Source of the DNA: Deltaproteobacteria bacterium
GTDB lineage: Bacteria > Desulfobacterota > DSM-4660 > Desulfatiglandales > Desulfatiglandaceae
Reading direction: 5' to 3'
DNA: 64,000 nucleotides
Assembly (NCBI GenBank): GCA_019307815.1
Contig: JAFDIV010000004.1
Location: 2,501-66,500 of the forward strand
Below are positions 9,388-16,332 of this stretch, in pieces (within the stretch, counting starts at the first letter, position 1; every line of letters starts with the position of its first letter). The notes beneath the pieces are model-generated. The model did no database searches, was not told where the DNA came from, and worked only from the letters and a program-made list of their open reading frames with translations. A program made the translations under genes and the position numbers.

Positions 9388-10329
9388 ATGACACCAAAAA
9401 AAAGACACACAAGACCAAGCATTGATTTCGACCTCAGGCAGCTTGAAATCTTCTGTAAGGTGGTCGAACTCAAAAGCTTCTCTAAGGCTGCGAAGGCAGT
9501 ATTTTTGGCACAGGCATCGGTCAGCGAAAGAATTGCTACCTTGGAGACTATGGTGGGCACACGATTGCTAGATCGCCTTGGCCGAACGGTCGTGCCTACT
9601 GCTGCAGGTAAGCGCTTGTATGCTCATGCGATTGACCTGCTAGAGATGAAAAGGGCCGTGTGTCTTGAAATGGAAGACTTTCTGGGAGTGAAAAAGGGTG
9701 AAATACGCATAGGGGGAAGTACAATCCCGGGTGAATACATCCTGCCAAAAATGATCGGCCGTTTTCGTGAAAGGTATCCTGACATATCCGTAGACCTGTT
9801 TGTGGGAGACACTGATGAGATAGAATCCAGGGTCAGTGAGGGACAATTGGAATTAGGCGTCATTGGCTCTATGACCGGATACAAGACCATGGAGCAACAC
9901 GAGCTGTGGGAGGACGAACTTGTGGTGGCCGTCCCCGTCGAGCACCAGTGGGCGAACAGAAAACTCCTCACTATCCAAGAGCTTGCAGAGGCTCCCTTTA
10001 TTACGAGGGAACCGGGCTCAGGAACTCTTAAGATGTTGAGGGATCATTTAAAGAGTAAAGGCCAAAAAAATCTGGAGGAATTTATGGTGGTGGCCTCGCT
10101 GGGCTCTTCTACAGCCGTGAAGGAAGGAATCAAGGCCGGATTGGGCATATCTGTTCTCTCCTACCGAGCAGTTGAAACTGAAGTCATGGCTGGCATCCTT
10201 AAAATATTGCGGGTCAGAGGCCTTCCAATGAAAAGAAAATTCTATTTGATACGAGACAAAAGAAGGACTGCCTCACCCCTGTCCAAAGCCATGATGCAAT
10301 TTCTACTGGAAAACGCTCCTGCGTTCTGA
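9388..10329 (+). CDS. LysR family transcriptional regulator (CysB/CysL-like)
   Basis: 313 aa. The N-terminal winged helix-turn-helix (about residues 10-75) reads LRQLEIFCKVVELKSFSKAAKAVFLAQASVSERIATLE, the canonical LysR pattern, followed by a periplasmic-binding-protein-like effector domain (about 95-305) starting at KGEIRIGGSTIPGEYILP. Effector domains of this type in CysL/CysB relatives sense small sulfur compounds; that is only an analogy here. The gene ends 10 nt before the Sec-TusA gene, so they are probably cotranscribed. The palindromes at 10643-10656 and 10823-10843 upstream of yedE are candidate binding sites. No strong ribosome site is visible before the ATG. Confidence 0.92.
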   Translation: MTPKKRHTRPSIDFDLRQLEIFCKVVELKSFSKAAKAVFLAQASVSERIATLETMVGTRLLDRLGRTVVPTAAGKRLYAHAIDLLEMKRAVCLEMEDFLGVKKGEIRIGGSTIPGEYILPKMIGRFRERYPDISVDLFVGDTDEIESRVSEGQLELGVIGSMTGYKTMEQHELWEDELVVAVPVEHQWANRKLLTIQELAEAPFITREPGSGTLKMLRDHLKSKGQKNLEEFMVVASLGSSTAVKEGIKAGLGISVLSYRAVETEVMAGILKILRVRGLPMKRKFYLIRDKRRTASPLSKAMMQFLLENAPAF

Positions 10330-10339
10330 GAGGCAAAAA

Positions 10340-10555
10340 ATGGAGAAGATAATTGACTATAGAGGTGACTGCTGAAAGGCATATCTGGACGTAGGTCTAT
10401 GTCTGAGAATTATCCCCTCTGGAGAGGCATTCGAATTCATTCTGGAAGGTGAAAAGCTCGAAAAAATCAAAAAGGTCATTGCTCATAACCAAGGGGTAAT
10501 AGTAGCCGAAACATGGCTGGATAAAGACGTTCGGCTCAAGGTAAAAAAAATTTAG
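10340..10555 (+). CDS. TusA-like sulfurtransferase with in-frame TGA: candidate selenoprotein (Cys11-Sec12)
   Basis: 71 aa if TGA at 10373-10375 is read as selenocysteine. The ATG has AGAGG 6-7 nt upstream. The protein begins MEKIIDYRGDCU, which aligns without gaps with TusA (MTTIVDARGFSC) and YedF (MPIELDCRGLAC) of this window, so the TGA falls exactly on the catalytic Cys at residue 12; the usual following Pro is Lys. The rest fits the TusA fold, with LRIIPSGEAFEFILEG and a C-terminal strand ending KVKKI before TAG. A SECIS-like hairpin follows (10388-10403). It lies between a LysR gene and the selenium transporter gene yedE. Inference: a selenocysteine-dependent sulfur or selenium relay protein. 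The alternative, a pseudogene with a nonsense codon, is disfavoured because the frame is otherwise intact and the hairpin is well placed. Confidence 0.82.
10388..10403 (+). promoter_or_regulatory. SECIS-like hairpin of the Sec-TusA gene
   Basis: Twelve nt after the TGA the RNA can form stem GACGUA/UAUGUC (6 bp, one G-U) capped by loop GGUC. The hexamer AGGUCU around the loop occupies nt 18-23 after the UGA. From memory this is the same sequence and spacing as the SelB-binding apical loop of E. coli fdhF. The stem can be extended downward by weaker pairs with bulges. Confidence 0.7.
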
Positions 10556-10962
10556 TAAATCGTATAGAATAATCTAGGTCTAATTCTGATTCTTATATCA
10601 GCGTTCCCTTTCTTATGCTCTTCAAACTCTCGGATTTTCCAATCTGATAAATCAGAATACTTCCAATTTCCCCTCCATCATTTCAGATAACCTTCTCTTT
10701 CCCTTAGCTCATATATCTCCTTAATCTAAAGTCTAATTACACATTGAAAGTCTTCCTGGGCACTACGGAGAGTGATCCACGATATCGGATTTTCCTAGCA
10801 AATTATGTTATTTAATCGGTATTTCCGATTTGACAAATCGGAACTTTTTCTCTAACTATGCACAGAGCTGGGCCTTCAGAGAGAAACAAAAACATGTTGG
10901 AGATTGTAACATCTATGTAACAGACCAGTAAGCAATCAACATATGGAAAGGGGGATCTTTCA
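10556..10962 (+). other. Palindrome-rich gap upstream of yedE
   Basis: About 400 bp with no credible gene but with several inverted repeats sharing a GAT/ATC core: CTGAT-N6-ATCAG (10586-10601), TCTGAT-AA-ATCAGA (10643-10656), CGATATCG (10780-10787) and the 21-bp palindrome at 10823-10843. The clustering suggests a regulatory region for the yedE operon. Confidence 0.55.
10823..10843 (+). promoter_or_regulatory. Perfect 21-bp palindrome, candidate operator of the yedE operon
   Basis: Arms TTCCGATTTG and CAAATCGGAA flank a single A. A TTGACA (10830-10835) is embedded in the centre, so a protein bound here would cover a possible -35 box; the -10 region (10853-10859) is weak. The site is 120 bp before yedE and 494 bp after the LysR gene. 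Confidence 0.5.
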
Positions 10963-12057
10963 ATGACAAACCTGAAGAACTTCTTTGCAACCAAGTGGGG
11001 AATAATAAGTGTGGGGGGCTTTATTGGAGTCTTTGCCCCTTTATTACAGAAATTGGGCAACCCTGGAAACATGGGAGTCTGTGTTGCCTGTTTTGAGAGG
11101 GATATTGCAGGCGCCCTTGGGCTTCATCGTGCTGCTGTGGTCCAGTACATACGACCGGAAATTATTGGTTTTGTCTTGGGTTCATTGGTGGCCGCATATC
11201 TTTTCAAGGAGTTTCGACCACGAGCAGGTTCGGCTCCTATCGTAAGATTCGTACTGGGGGCATTTGCTATGATAGGGGCATTGGTCTTTCTGGGATGCCC
11301 GTGGCGAGCCTTATTGCGCCTTGCTGGTGGTGACGGAAATGCTATTTTCGGCTTGCTGGGCCTAATTGCCGGTATCTGGATTGGAACCCTCTTCCTCAAG
11401 GGCGGATATACCTTGGGTCGTGCTAATAAGACGTCCGCATCAGTAGGATGGTTGCTCCCTCTTATGATGCTTGGCTCTCTCGTCCTGACTTTCATCTTCC
11501 CACAGGTCAGAGGACAGGCCAAAAGTGGGATCCTGTTCTATAGTCTAAAAGGCCCGGGGGCGATGCATGCTCCCTTTATTGTCTCTCTGTTAGTAGGCCT
11601 TGTCATAGGATTCCTAGCACAGCGAAGCCGCTTTTGTACCATGGGGGCATTCCGGGACTTGATACTGTTCCGCCAGGCCCATCTCTTCCTTGGGATTTGT
11701 GCCCTTGTGGTGGTTGCCTTCATCACAAATCTGATCATGGGCCAATTCCATCCAGGCTTTGCCCATCAGCCTGTGGCCCACTCCATGAGCATCTGGAATT
11801 TTGGGGGTATGGTTGTGGCCGGCCTGGCCTTTGCCCTGGCAGGTGGATGTCCTGGACGCCAGCTTTTTTTGGCCGGAGAGGGAGATGGTGATGCTGGAAT
11901 TTTTGTGCTGGGGATGATTGTAGGTGCTGCATTTTCGCACAATTTTGGCTTGGCCAGTTCACCAAAGGGGATTGGACCCCAGGGAATCGCGGCTGTGCTT
12001 ATTGGGCTGCTAGTCTGCCTGTTTATCGGTTTCACCATGAGAAAAAAGGTTGCTTAA
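10963..12057 (+). CDS. yedE: YedE family putative selenium transporter
   Basis: 364 aa integral membrane protein with about ten hydrophobic segments, arranged as two YeeE/YedE (sulf_transp) repeats. Each repeat carries the Gly-Cys-Pro signature: GCPWRALLRLAGGDGNA (about 109-125) and GGCPGRQLFLAGEGDGDAG (about 299-317). The N-terminal GNMGVCVACFERDIAGALGLHRAAVVQYIRPEI region matches the YedE subfamily associated with selenium metabolism rather than the thiosulfate transporter TsuA. Role: import of a selenium (or sulfur) species, handing it to TusA-like carriers. AAAGGGGG lies before the ATG. It heads a tight operon with tusA, DUF3343 and an NnrD-like gene. Confidence 0.9.
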   Translation: MTNLKNFFATKWGIISVGGFIGVFAPLLQKLGNPGNMGVCVACFERDIAGALGLHRAAVVQYIRPEIIGFVLGSLVAAYLFKEFRPRAGSAPIVRFVLGAFAMIGALVFLGCPWRALLRLAGGDGNAIFGLLGLIAGIWIGTLFLKGGYTLGRANKTSASVGWLLPLMMLGSLVLTFIFPQVRGQAKSGILFYSLKGPGAMHAPFIVSLLVGLVIGFLAQRSRFCTMGAFRDLILFRQAHLFLGICALVVVAFITNLIMGQFHPGFAHQPVAHSMSIWNFGGMVVAGLAFALAGGCPGRQLFLAGEGDGDAGIFVLGMIVGAAFSHNFGLASSPKGIGPQGIAAVLIGLLVCLFIGFTMRKKVA

Positions 12058-12069
12058 GGAGGGTGAAAG

Positions 12070-12288
12070 ATGACCACAATCGTTGATGCACGAGGGTTTA
12101 GTTGTCCTCAACCTGTTTTGATGACCATGGATGAGATCAAGAAGGTGAATAAGGGGGAAATTGAGGTCCTGGTAGATACGGACACATCAAAGGAAAACGT
12201 AAGCCGTGCCGCAGAAAGCCAGGGGTGGCAGGTGAGAGAAATACAAGAAGAAGGTGAAGGATACAGAATAGTCATCAGTAAGGATTGA
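12070..12288 (+). CDS. tusA: TusA family sulfurtransferase (canonical Cys)
   Basis: 72 aa, the normal TusA length. DARGFSCPQPV places the catalytic Cys at residue 12 in the CPxP motif, and the fold continues through EIEVLVDTDTSKENVSRAAESQGW. It accepts persulfide sulfur, or here perhaps selenium, and passes it on in the cytoplasm. It starts 12 nt after yedE with a strong GGAGGG site. It is the Cys counterpart of the Sec-containing TusA-like protein 1.5 kb upstream. Confidence 0.93.
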   Translation: MTTIVDARGFSCPQPVLMTMDEIKKVNKGEIEVLVDTDTSKENVSRAAESQGWQVREIQEEGEGYRIVISKD

Positions 12289-12294
12289 TTAGCC

Positions 12295-12849
12295 TTGGGT
12301 TTCTTAGACTTTTTTAAACCAAAATGGCCGAAAGCCTTCCAGAGAAGTCAAAGCTGGGACCGGGGGATTATGGTCTTTGAGAATACCAGTGAGGTAATAC
12401 GGGCTGAAACCCTCCTTAAAAAGGAAGGCTGGAAAATCCGGGTGATGGGGCCACCACCTGAGATCAGGTCGGGCTGTGATCTGGTCATTGAATTTCCCCT
12501 GATCGAGGAATTAAAGATCCTGAGAACCCTCCAAAAGGCCGGTGTCCCTCCCAAAAAGATGGTCCCGGTGAATAGCCCCCTGCTCCAGCCCGTGGATCTT
12601 TTCCATATTAAAGACTTTGGTCAATACCTAATGGTCCGGGCGGCCAATATGAAACTGACTGTCCACAAAGAGACACTCACCATAGTGAATATCTCTGGGG
12701 GCGGTTGCCCGGATGTCCCTTACCTTGCTCAGGAGATGGTGGGAAAGCCTTTAGGTGAAGCACCCGCTCCACGGGAAATCGGGCATACCCTTTGCGGCTA
12801 TGCCTTGCAGTTGGCATACGAGGAGATGAAGCGAAGATGCTCGCCATAG
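12295..12849 (+). CDS. DUF3343 protein (putative Se/S carrier-like)
   Basis: 184 aa from a TTG at 12295 with AAGGA 10 nt upstream; an ATG at 12370 is an alternative start that would begin at the domain itself. The DUF3343 domain (about residues 26-100) reads MVFENTSEVIRAETLLKKEGW, with a Cys in SGCDLVIEF. A C-terminal extension (about 110-180) has NISGGGCPDVPYLAQ and HTLCGYALQLAYEEM, giving three Cys in total with potential carrier function. DUF3343 proteins are commonly found beside SelD/YedE/YedF genes and are regarded as Se/S carrier-like. It lies 6 nt after tusA and overlaps the next gene. Confidence 0.82.
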   Translation: MGFLDFFKPKWPKAFQRSQSWDRGIMVFENTSEVIRAETLLKKEGWKIRVMGPPPEIRSGCDLVIEFPLIEELKILRTLQKAGVPPKKMVPVNSPLLQPVDLFHIKDFGQYLMVRAANMKLTVHKETLTIVNISGGGCPDVPYLAQEMVGKPLGEAPAPREIGHTLCGYALQLAYEEMKRRCSP

Positions 12850-13727
12850 TAGGGACCGTTCCCCACAAACACTTCCCCTTAATTGGTGGGAAAGTCATTT
12901 TGGAAGATAATGATATCTGCATCCAGGGAAAGAGGGTCTCCGTGAACCGAGGAACCCCGGCCCTGTTGGCCGCAGCAATCAAGACTGGAGAAGCACTGGG
13001 TCAACCGCCGCCCTTCGGGTATCTCGTTGGAGACATTGGCCTAGGCCACGGCAGCAGGTATTTGTATGAGTATCTAACCCATCACTTGGGGGAGTCGGGT
13101 TTTCATACAATCACGTTTCATTACCTTCAACCAGACGTTGACTGGCATAATCGGGTGCTATTTGCTATAGAGGAGATGGCGCGACGGCCAATTCTAATTG
13201 CAGATGCTGGTTTCATGTATGCGGCCAAGATGAGCGGTCAAGCCCAACTCTACGATCTTTTTACTCCTGATGCCGGAGAGCTTGCTTTTATGGCCGATGA
13301 AACAGCACCTCATCCCTTCTACACTAGGGGATTTATCCTGCATGATGAAAACCAGGTCCCTGACCTGATAGCTCGTGCCTACAATTATAATAATGCCCCT
13401 CGCTACCTCTTGGTAAAGGGAAAACGGGATTATGTGGCTAACCAACAAGGCATCCTGGCGACTATTGATAGGCCTATGGAAGAAACTCTGGAGGCCATAG
13501 GAGGGACCGGGGACACCCTGACCGGCATTGTGACGGCCCTGATTGAAGCAGGAATGGAGATCAAAAAAAGTGCTATCATGGCAGCCTGTGTAAATCGATT
13601 GGCTGGATATTACGCAAAACCATCGCCTGCTACCCAGGTGAGGGAAATCATTCGTCACATACCCGAGGCCCTGGAAGAGATTCTAGAAAAAAGAGAGGAG
13701 ATACATAAGCAAAATGCTGTCCAATAA
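12837..13727 (+). CDS. NAD(P)H-hydrate dehydratase-like (YjeF C-terminal/ribokinase fold) protein
   Basis: 296 aa from the ATG at 12837, which overlaps the DUF3343 stop by 13 nt and has GAGGAG 11 nt upstream. The ribokinase-like fold is marked by GYLVGDIGLGHGSRYL, LFTPDAGELAFM (about 141-152) and the anion-hole motif GGTGDTLTGIVTALIEAG (about 222-239). These are the motifs of ADP/ATP-dependent NAD(P)H-hydrate dehydratase (NnrD), but the YjeF N-terminal epimerase half is missing and the first ~60 residues are unlike NnrD. Being inside a selenium/sulfur relay operon suggests a dedicated small-molecule kinase or dehydratase; the substrate is unknown. Confidence 0.75.
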   Translation: MLAIVGTVPHKHFPLIGGKVILEDNDICIQGKRVSVNRGTPALLAAAIKTGEALGQPPPFGYLVGDIGLGHGSRYLYEYLTHHLGESGFHTITFHYLQPDVDWHNRVLFAIEEMARRPILIADAGFMYAAKMSGQAQLYDLFTPDAGELAFMADETAPHPFYTRGFILHDENQVPDLIARAYNYNNAPRYLLVKGKRDYVANQQGILATIDRPMEETLEAIGGTGDTLTGIVTALIEAGMEIKKSAIMAACVNRLAGYYAKPSPATQVREIIRHIPEALEEILEKREEIHKQNAVQ

Positions 13728-13751
13728 GGGAGGCCCCATCAAATCCCCCCT

Positions 13752-14423
13752 TCACATCAAACCTCTTTCCTTGAATGATAGATAGCCTTTCCTTGTGACA
13801 ATTATATGATCTAGTACAGGTATTCCAAGGATCCTACCGGCATCAACTAATTGTCTCGTTGTAGCTAAATCATCAGGACTGGGTTTGAGTACACCTGAAG
13901 GGTGATTGTGGACAAGGATTATAGAGGCCGCCCTATCGGAGATAGCATCCGCAAACACCTCACGCGGGTGAACCTGATTTGTATTAAGAAGACCTACAGT
14001 AACTACCCTATTTCCAATAACCTCATTTGCCCCATTCAAAGATATACAGAGGAAGTATTCTTGCTTCTTGTTGGCAATATATGAAACAAGCGGCAAGACA
14101 TCTTGTGCCTTTTGAATAACGACACTTCTTCTTAACAGTCTTCTCCGCGCAAATTCAAAAGAAGCCACAATCTGGCATGCCTTAGCGAGACCAACACCTT
14201 CTATGGACACAAGAGTCTCTACGTTTACCTTTTCCCTGTCTCTATCTAACTTTCGTAGGATGGCATGAGCTACTTGGAAGACATCTTTTCCTTTTACTCC
14301 ACTTCCAAGGAGTATGGCGAGCAATTCTGTATCTGAAAGGGCTTCCGGCCCTCTGGCGGCTAGTTTTTCTCGGGGCCTATCAAAATCAGGAATGTCTTTA
14401 ATATGCTTCAAACTTATTCCCAA
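13752..14423 (-). CDS. radC: RadC family JAB-domain protein
   Basis: 223 aa, full family length. The N-terminal UPF0758 part has RPREKLAARGPEALSDTELLAILLGSGVKG and an HhH-like segment SIEGVGLAKACQI. The C-terminal JAB/MPN domain carries the metal motif HNHPSGVLKPSPDD (about 173-186). The name RadC is historic; a role in recombination repair is not established. The start is a TTG at 14423 with only a weak site; a second TTG at 14411 is possible. Convergent with the NnrD-like gene. Confidence 0.93.
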   Translation of the reverse strand: MGISLKHIKDIPDFDRPREKLAARGPEALSDTELLAILLGSGVKGKDVFQVAHAILRKLDRDREKVNVETLVSIEGVGLAKACQIVASFEFARRRLLRRSVVIQKAQDVLPLVSYIANKKQEYFLCISLNGANEVIGNRVVTVGLLNTNQVHPREVFADAISDRAASIILVHNHPSGVLKPSPDDLATTRQLVDAGRILGIPVLDHIIVTRKGYLSFKERGLM

Positions 14424-14468
14424 TGTTGTTTTCCGGAATCATCCAGCATTCTATAATCAGGCATGTTC

Positions 14469-14864
14469 CTATTTCCTATTTTCCAGCTCAATAACCCCTC
14501 GCAATTGCATTATAATACCCTCTCTTATCTTCTTATTTTTTGTTTTGCGAAAGAGTTTCAAGAGCGTAATTTCTTCCTTGTTGAGGGGTTGAACAGGATC
14601 AAGGGAATCAACATCTGGAGCATATTTTAAAGCGAGGTCTGAAACCTTGAGAGGCCTTTCTCCTTCCTCGAAAAAGACTGTAATATTGACGCCAAGGGCC
14701 TCTGAAATCTGTTGCAAGCGCGCCACCGAAATTCTGGTTGCGCCTCTCTCATATTTCTGAATCTGCTGAAAAGAGATACCTATTCTTTCGGCCAATTCGA
14801 TCTGAGAGAGACCCCAGCCCTTCCTTAGCTGTTTGATTTTTAGTCCAATCTTCTTGTTGATCAA
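14469..14864 (-). CDS. XRE family helix-turn-helix regulator
   Basis: 131 aa. The N-terminal HTH (about residues 6-62) reads IGLKIKQLRKGWGLSQIELAERIGISFQQIQKYERGATRISVARLQQISEALG. The C-terminal tail (about 75-131) contains PLNKEEITLLKLFRKTKNKKIREGI, as in a common proteobacterial XRE subgroup. Start is TTG at 14864, supported by AAGGA 8 nt upstream. It lies 45 bp upstream of radC on the same strand; the target is unknown. Confidence 0.88.
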   Translation of the reverse strand: MINKKIGLKIKQLRKGWGLSQIELAERIGISFQQIQKYERGATRISVARLQQISEALGVNITVFFEEGERPLKVSDLALKYAPDVDSLDPVQPLNKEEITLLKLFRKTKNKKIREGIIMQLRGVIELENRK

Positions 14865-14967
14865 TCGCTTCTTCCTTCAATCAGCCCATCCTCTTTCACT
14901 AACTTTGAAAGCCTTCTATCACATAAAATCCAGGAAAAGTCTAACAACTCTCAGTGGTATTTTTTTG

Positions 14968-14997
14968 TTGACATTTATGTCTTATTAGTTGTATTTA
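14968..14997 (+). promoter_or_regulatory. Candidate promoter of the single-domain response regulator
   Basis: TTGACA (14968-14973) is followed after 18 nt by TATTTA (14992-14997), 19 nt before the start codon at 15017. The -35 is perfect, the -10 weak. Confidence 0.4.
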
Positions 14998-15016
14998 TGA
15001 GAATAAAGAGGGATAA

Positions 15017-15385
15017 ATGGGCAGAAAGAGAATCCTTATCGCAGATGACGACGAATTCGTGAGGTCTCTACTGGCTCGGGCCCTCGAAATCTGTGGTTAT
15101 GAAATAGATATAGTGGAAAATGGAGTCGAGGCAATAAGCCAGGTTGAAAAGAGGTCGTATGATTTAATTATCACGGATTACATGATGCCCAAAATGGATG
15201 GGCTTGAGTTGACACGGAGGATAAAAGCAGAGTATCCTTCTATTCCCATCCTTATAGTAACTGGCAACGGGCCCGTGTATGACCTACTGAAAAGCGGCGC
15301 TGCGGCATGCATCACAAAGCCATTCAATATTTTCGAGTTACAAAATATGGTCAAAACTATTTTGGAGAGAATAGACAAGGGATAA
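15017..15385 (+). CDS. Single-domain response regulator (receiver)
   Basis: 122 aa, one receiver domain and nothing else. Acidic pocket ADDDE (9-13), phosphoacceptor D54 in LIITDYMMPKMDG, Thr in LIVTGN (about 83) and Lys in CITKPF (about 103) are all present. AGAGGG lies upstream of the ATG. It stands alone between XRE and PadR genes, so its kinase and output are unknown; it is probably a phosphate shuttle or protein-interaction module. Confidence 0.9.
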   Translation: MGRKRILIADDDEFVRSLLARALEICGYEIDIVENGVEAISQVEKRSYDLIITDYMMPKMDGLELTRRIKAEYPSIPILIVTGNGPVYDLLKSGAAACITKPFNIFELQNMVKTILERIDKG

Positions 15386-15455
15386 GAGCCCGTAGGCTGT
15401 TACCTAAATTCGTCTTGGAGTGCTTTAAAAAAATGTGGCTGACGGTGGAATACCA

Positions 15456-16046
15456 TTATTCTCTTTTAGAGTTCTCTCCCGTGCTGGTTTCTTCAGTCAA
15501 TGGTAAACAGTTGCGAGTATTGCCTTCTCCAATAAAGGGTGTGGCCTCTTTAATGAGCCATTGAAGCCAGGCTTCTAAAGTGGTCATCTTAAATCTGAGG
15601 ACTAGCATGCTGTAAGGGTCCTTTTCCTTTTGTTGCTTTTCCTTTAACCTTTCCTTGATTTGTTCTAGGACTTGAATTTGGGCCACTAGCAGTTGGCTTC
15701 CTCCTTTCAAAGAGAGGTAATGGAAGAAAAAAAGCTTGGCCAAGAATTCGATCCTAAGGTCCCTGACATGTTCTGTGGGGCAATAAACCCAACTCTCAAA
15801 GGCCTTTTTTCCCTCTGGAGTAATGGAAAAGACCCTCTTTGAAGGCCGAGTTTCCTGGGGTTCCACACTGGATACGACTAGCCCTTCCCGCTCAAGCCTT
15901 TTAAGAAGGCTGTAAAGCTGGCTGGTACCCACATACCAGGTGGAGCCCAATGAGCTGTCTAAGAACTGGAGGATCTCATAACCATGCTTGGGCCCTGACA
16001 TCAAGGCTCCAAGCAGGGCGTATTCTGAGGCAGGGCGTGTTTTCAT
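15456..16046 (-). CDS. PadR family transcriptional regulator
   Basis: 196 aa. The winged-helix PadR domain (about 8-85) reads YALLGALMSGPKHGYEILQFLDSSLGSTWYVGTSQLYSLLKRLEREGLV, followed by a Vir-like C-terminal helical domain (about 90-165) with FFHYLSLKGG and a dimerisation helix KERLKEKQQKEK. PadR regulators usually repress transport or stress genes and sense small ligands. No linked target gene is evident: the next gene on the left is convergent and the one on the right (molybdopterin-binding protein) lies beyond a repeat tract. Confidence 0.88.
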   Translation of the reverse strand: MKTRPASEYALLGALMSGPKHGYEILQFLDSSLGSTWYVGTSQLYSLLKRLEREGLVVSSVEPQETRPSKRVFSITPEGKKAFESWVYCPTEHVRDLRIEFLAKLFFFHYLSLKGGSQLLVAQIQVLEQIKERLKEKQQKEKDPYSMLVLRFKMTTLEAWLQWLIKEATPFIGEGNTRNCLPLTEETSTGENSKRE

Positions 16047-16332
16047 TCCTCTAAGAAGTCAGTAGTTAGGAGTCAGGAGTTAGAAGCTAAAATGTTCACC
16101 GTTATCCGTTACTTGCTACTCATTACTTGTTACTCGTTATTCGTCAAACCTGAGCCCAACATTCCAGTATGTCACTATTCCCATCTCCCACCTATCCCTG
16201 CCCAATATTCCAGCATTCCAATATTCCGGGTTTTAACTATTAGCCATTGGTAGTCAGCTCTACTTCCTGATTCAACATTCATAATTCAAAATTCATAATT
16301 TTACCTGTTGCTGGCTCCTGATCCCTCCTGAG
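16047..16332. repeat. Intergenic tract of degenerate short repeated words
   Basis: About 285 bp with no gene, made of imperfect words: gttaggagtcaggagttagaagc (about 16064-16086), gttacttgctactcattacttgttactcgttattcg (about 16108-16143), a run of attcca-type words (about 16158-16230) and attcataattcaaaattcataatt (about 16278-16301). Style and words resemble the tracts at 8935-9375 and 31640-32030. Confidence 0.6.
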
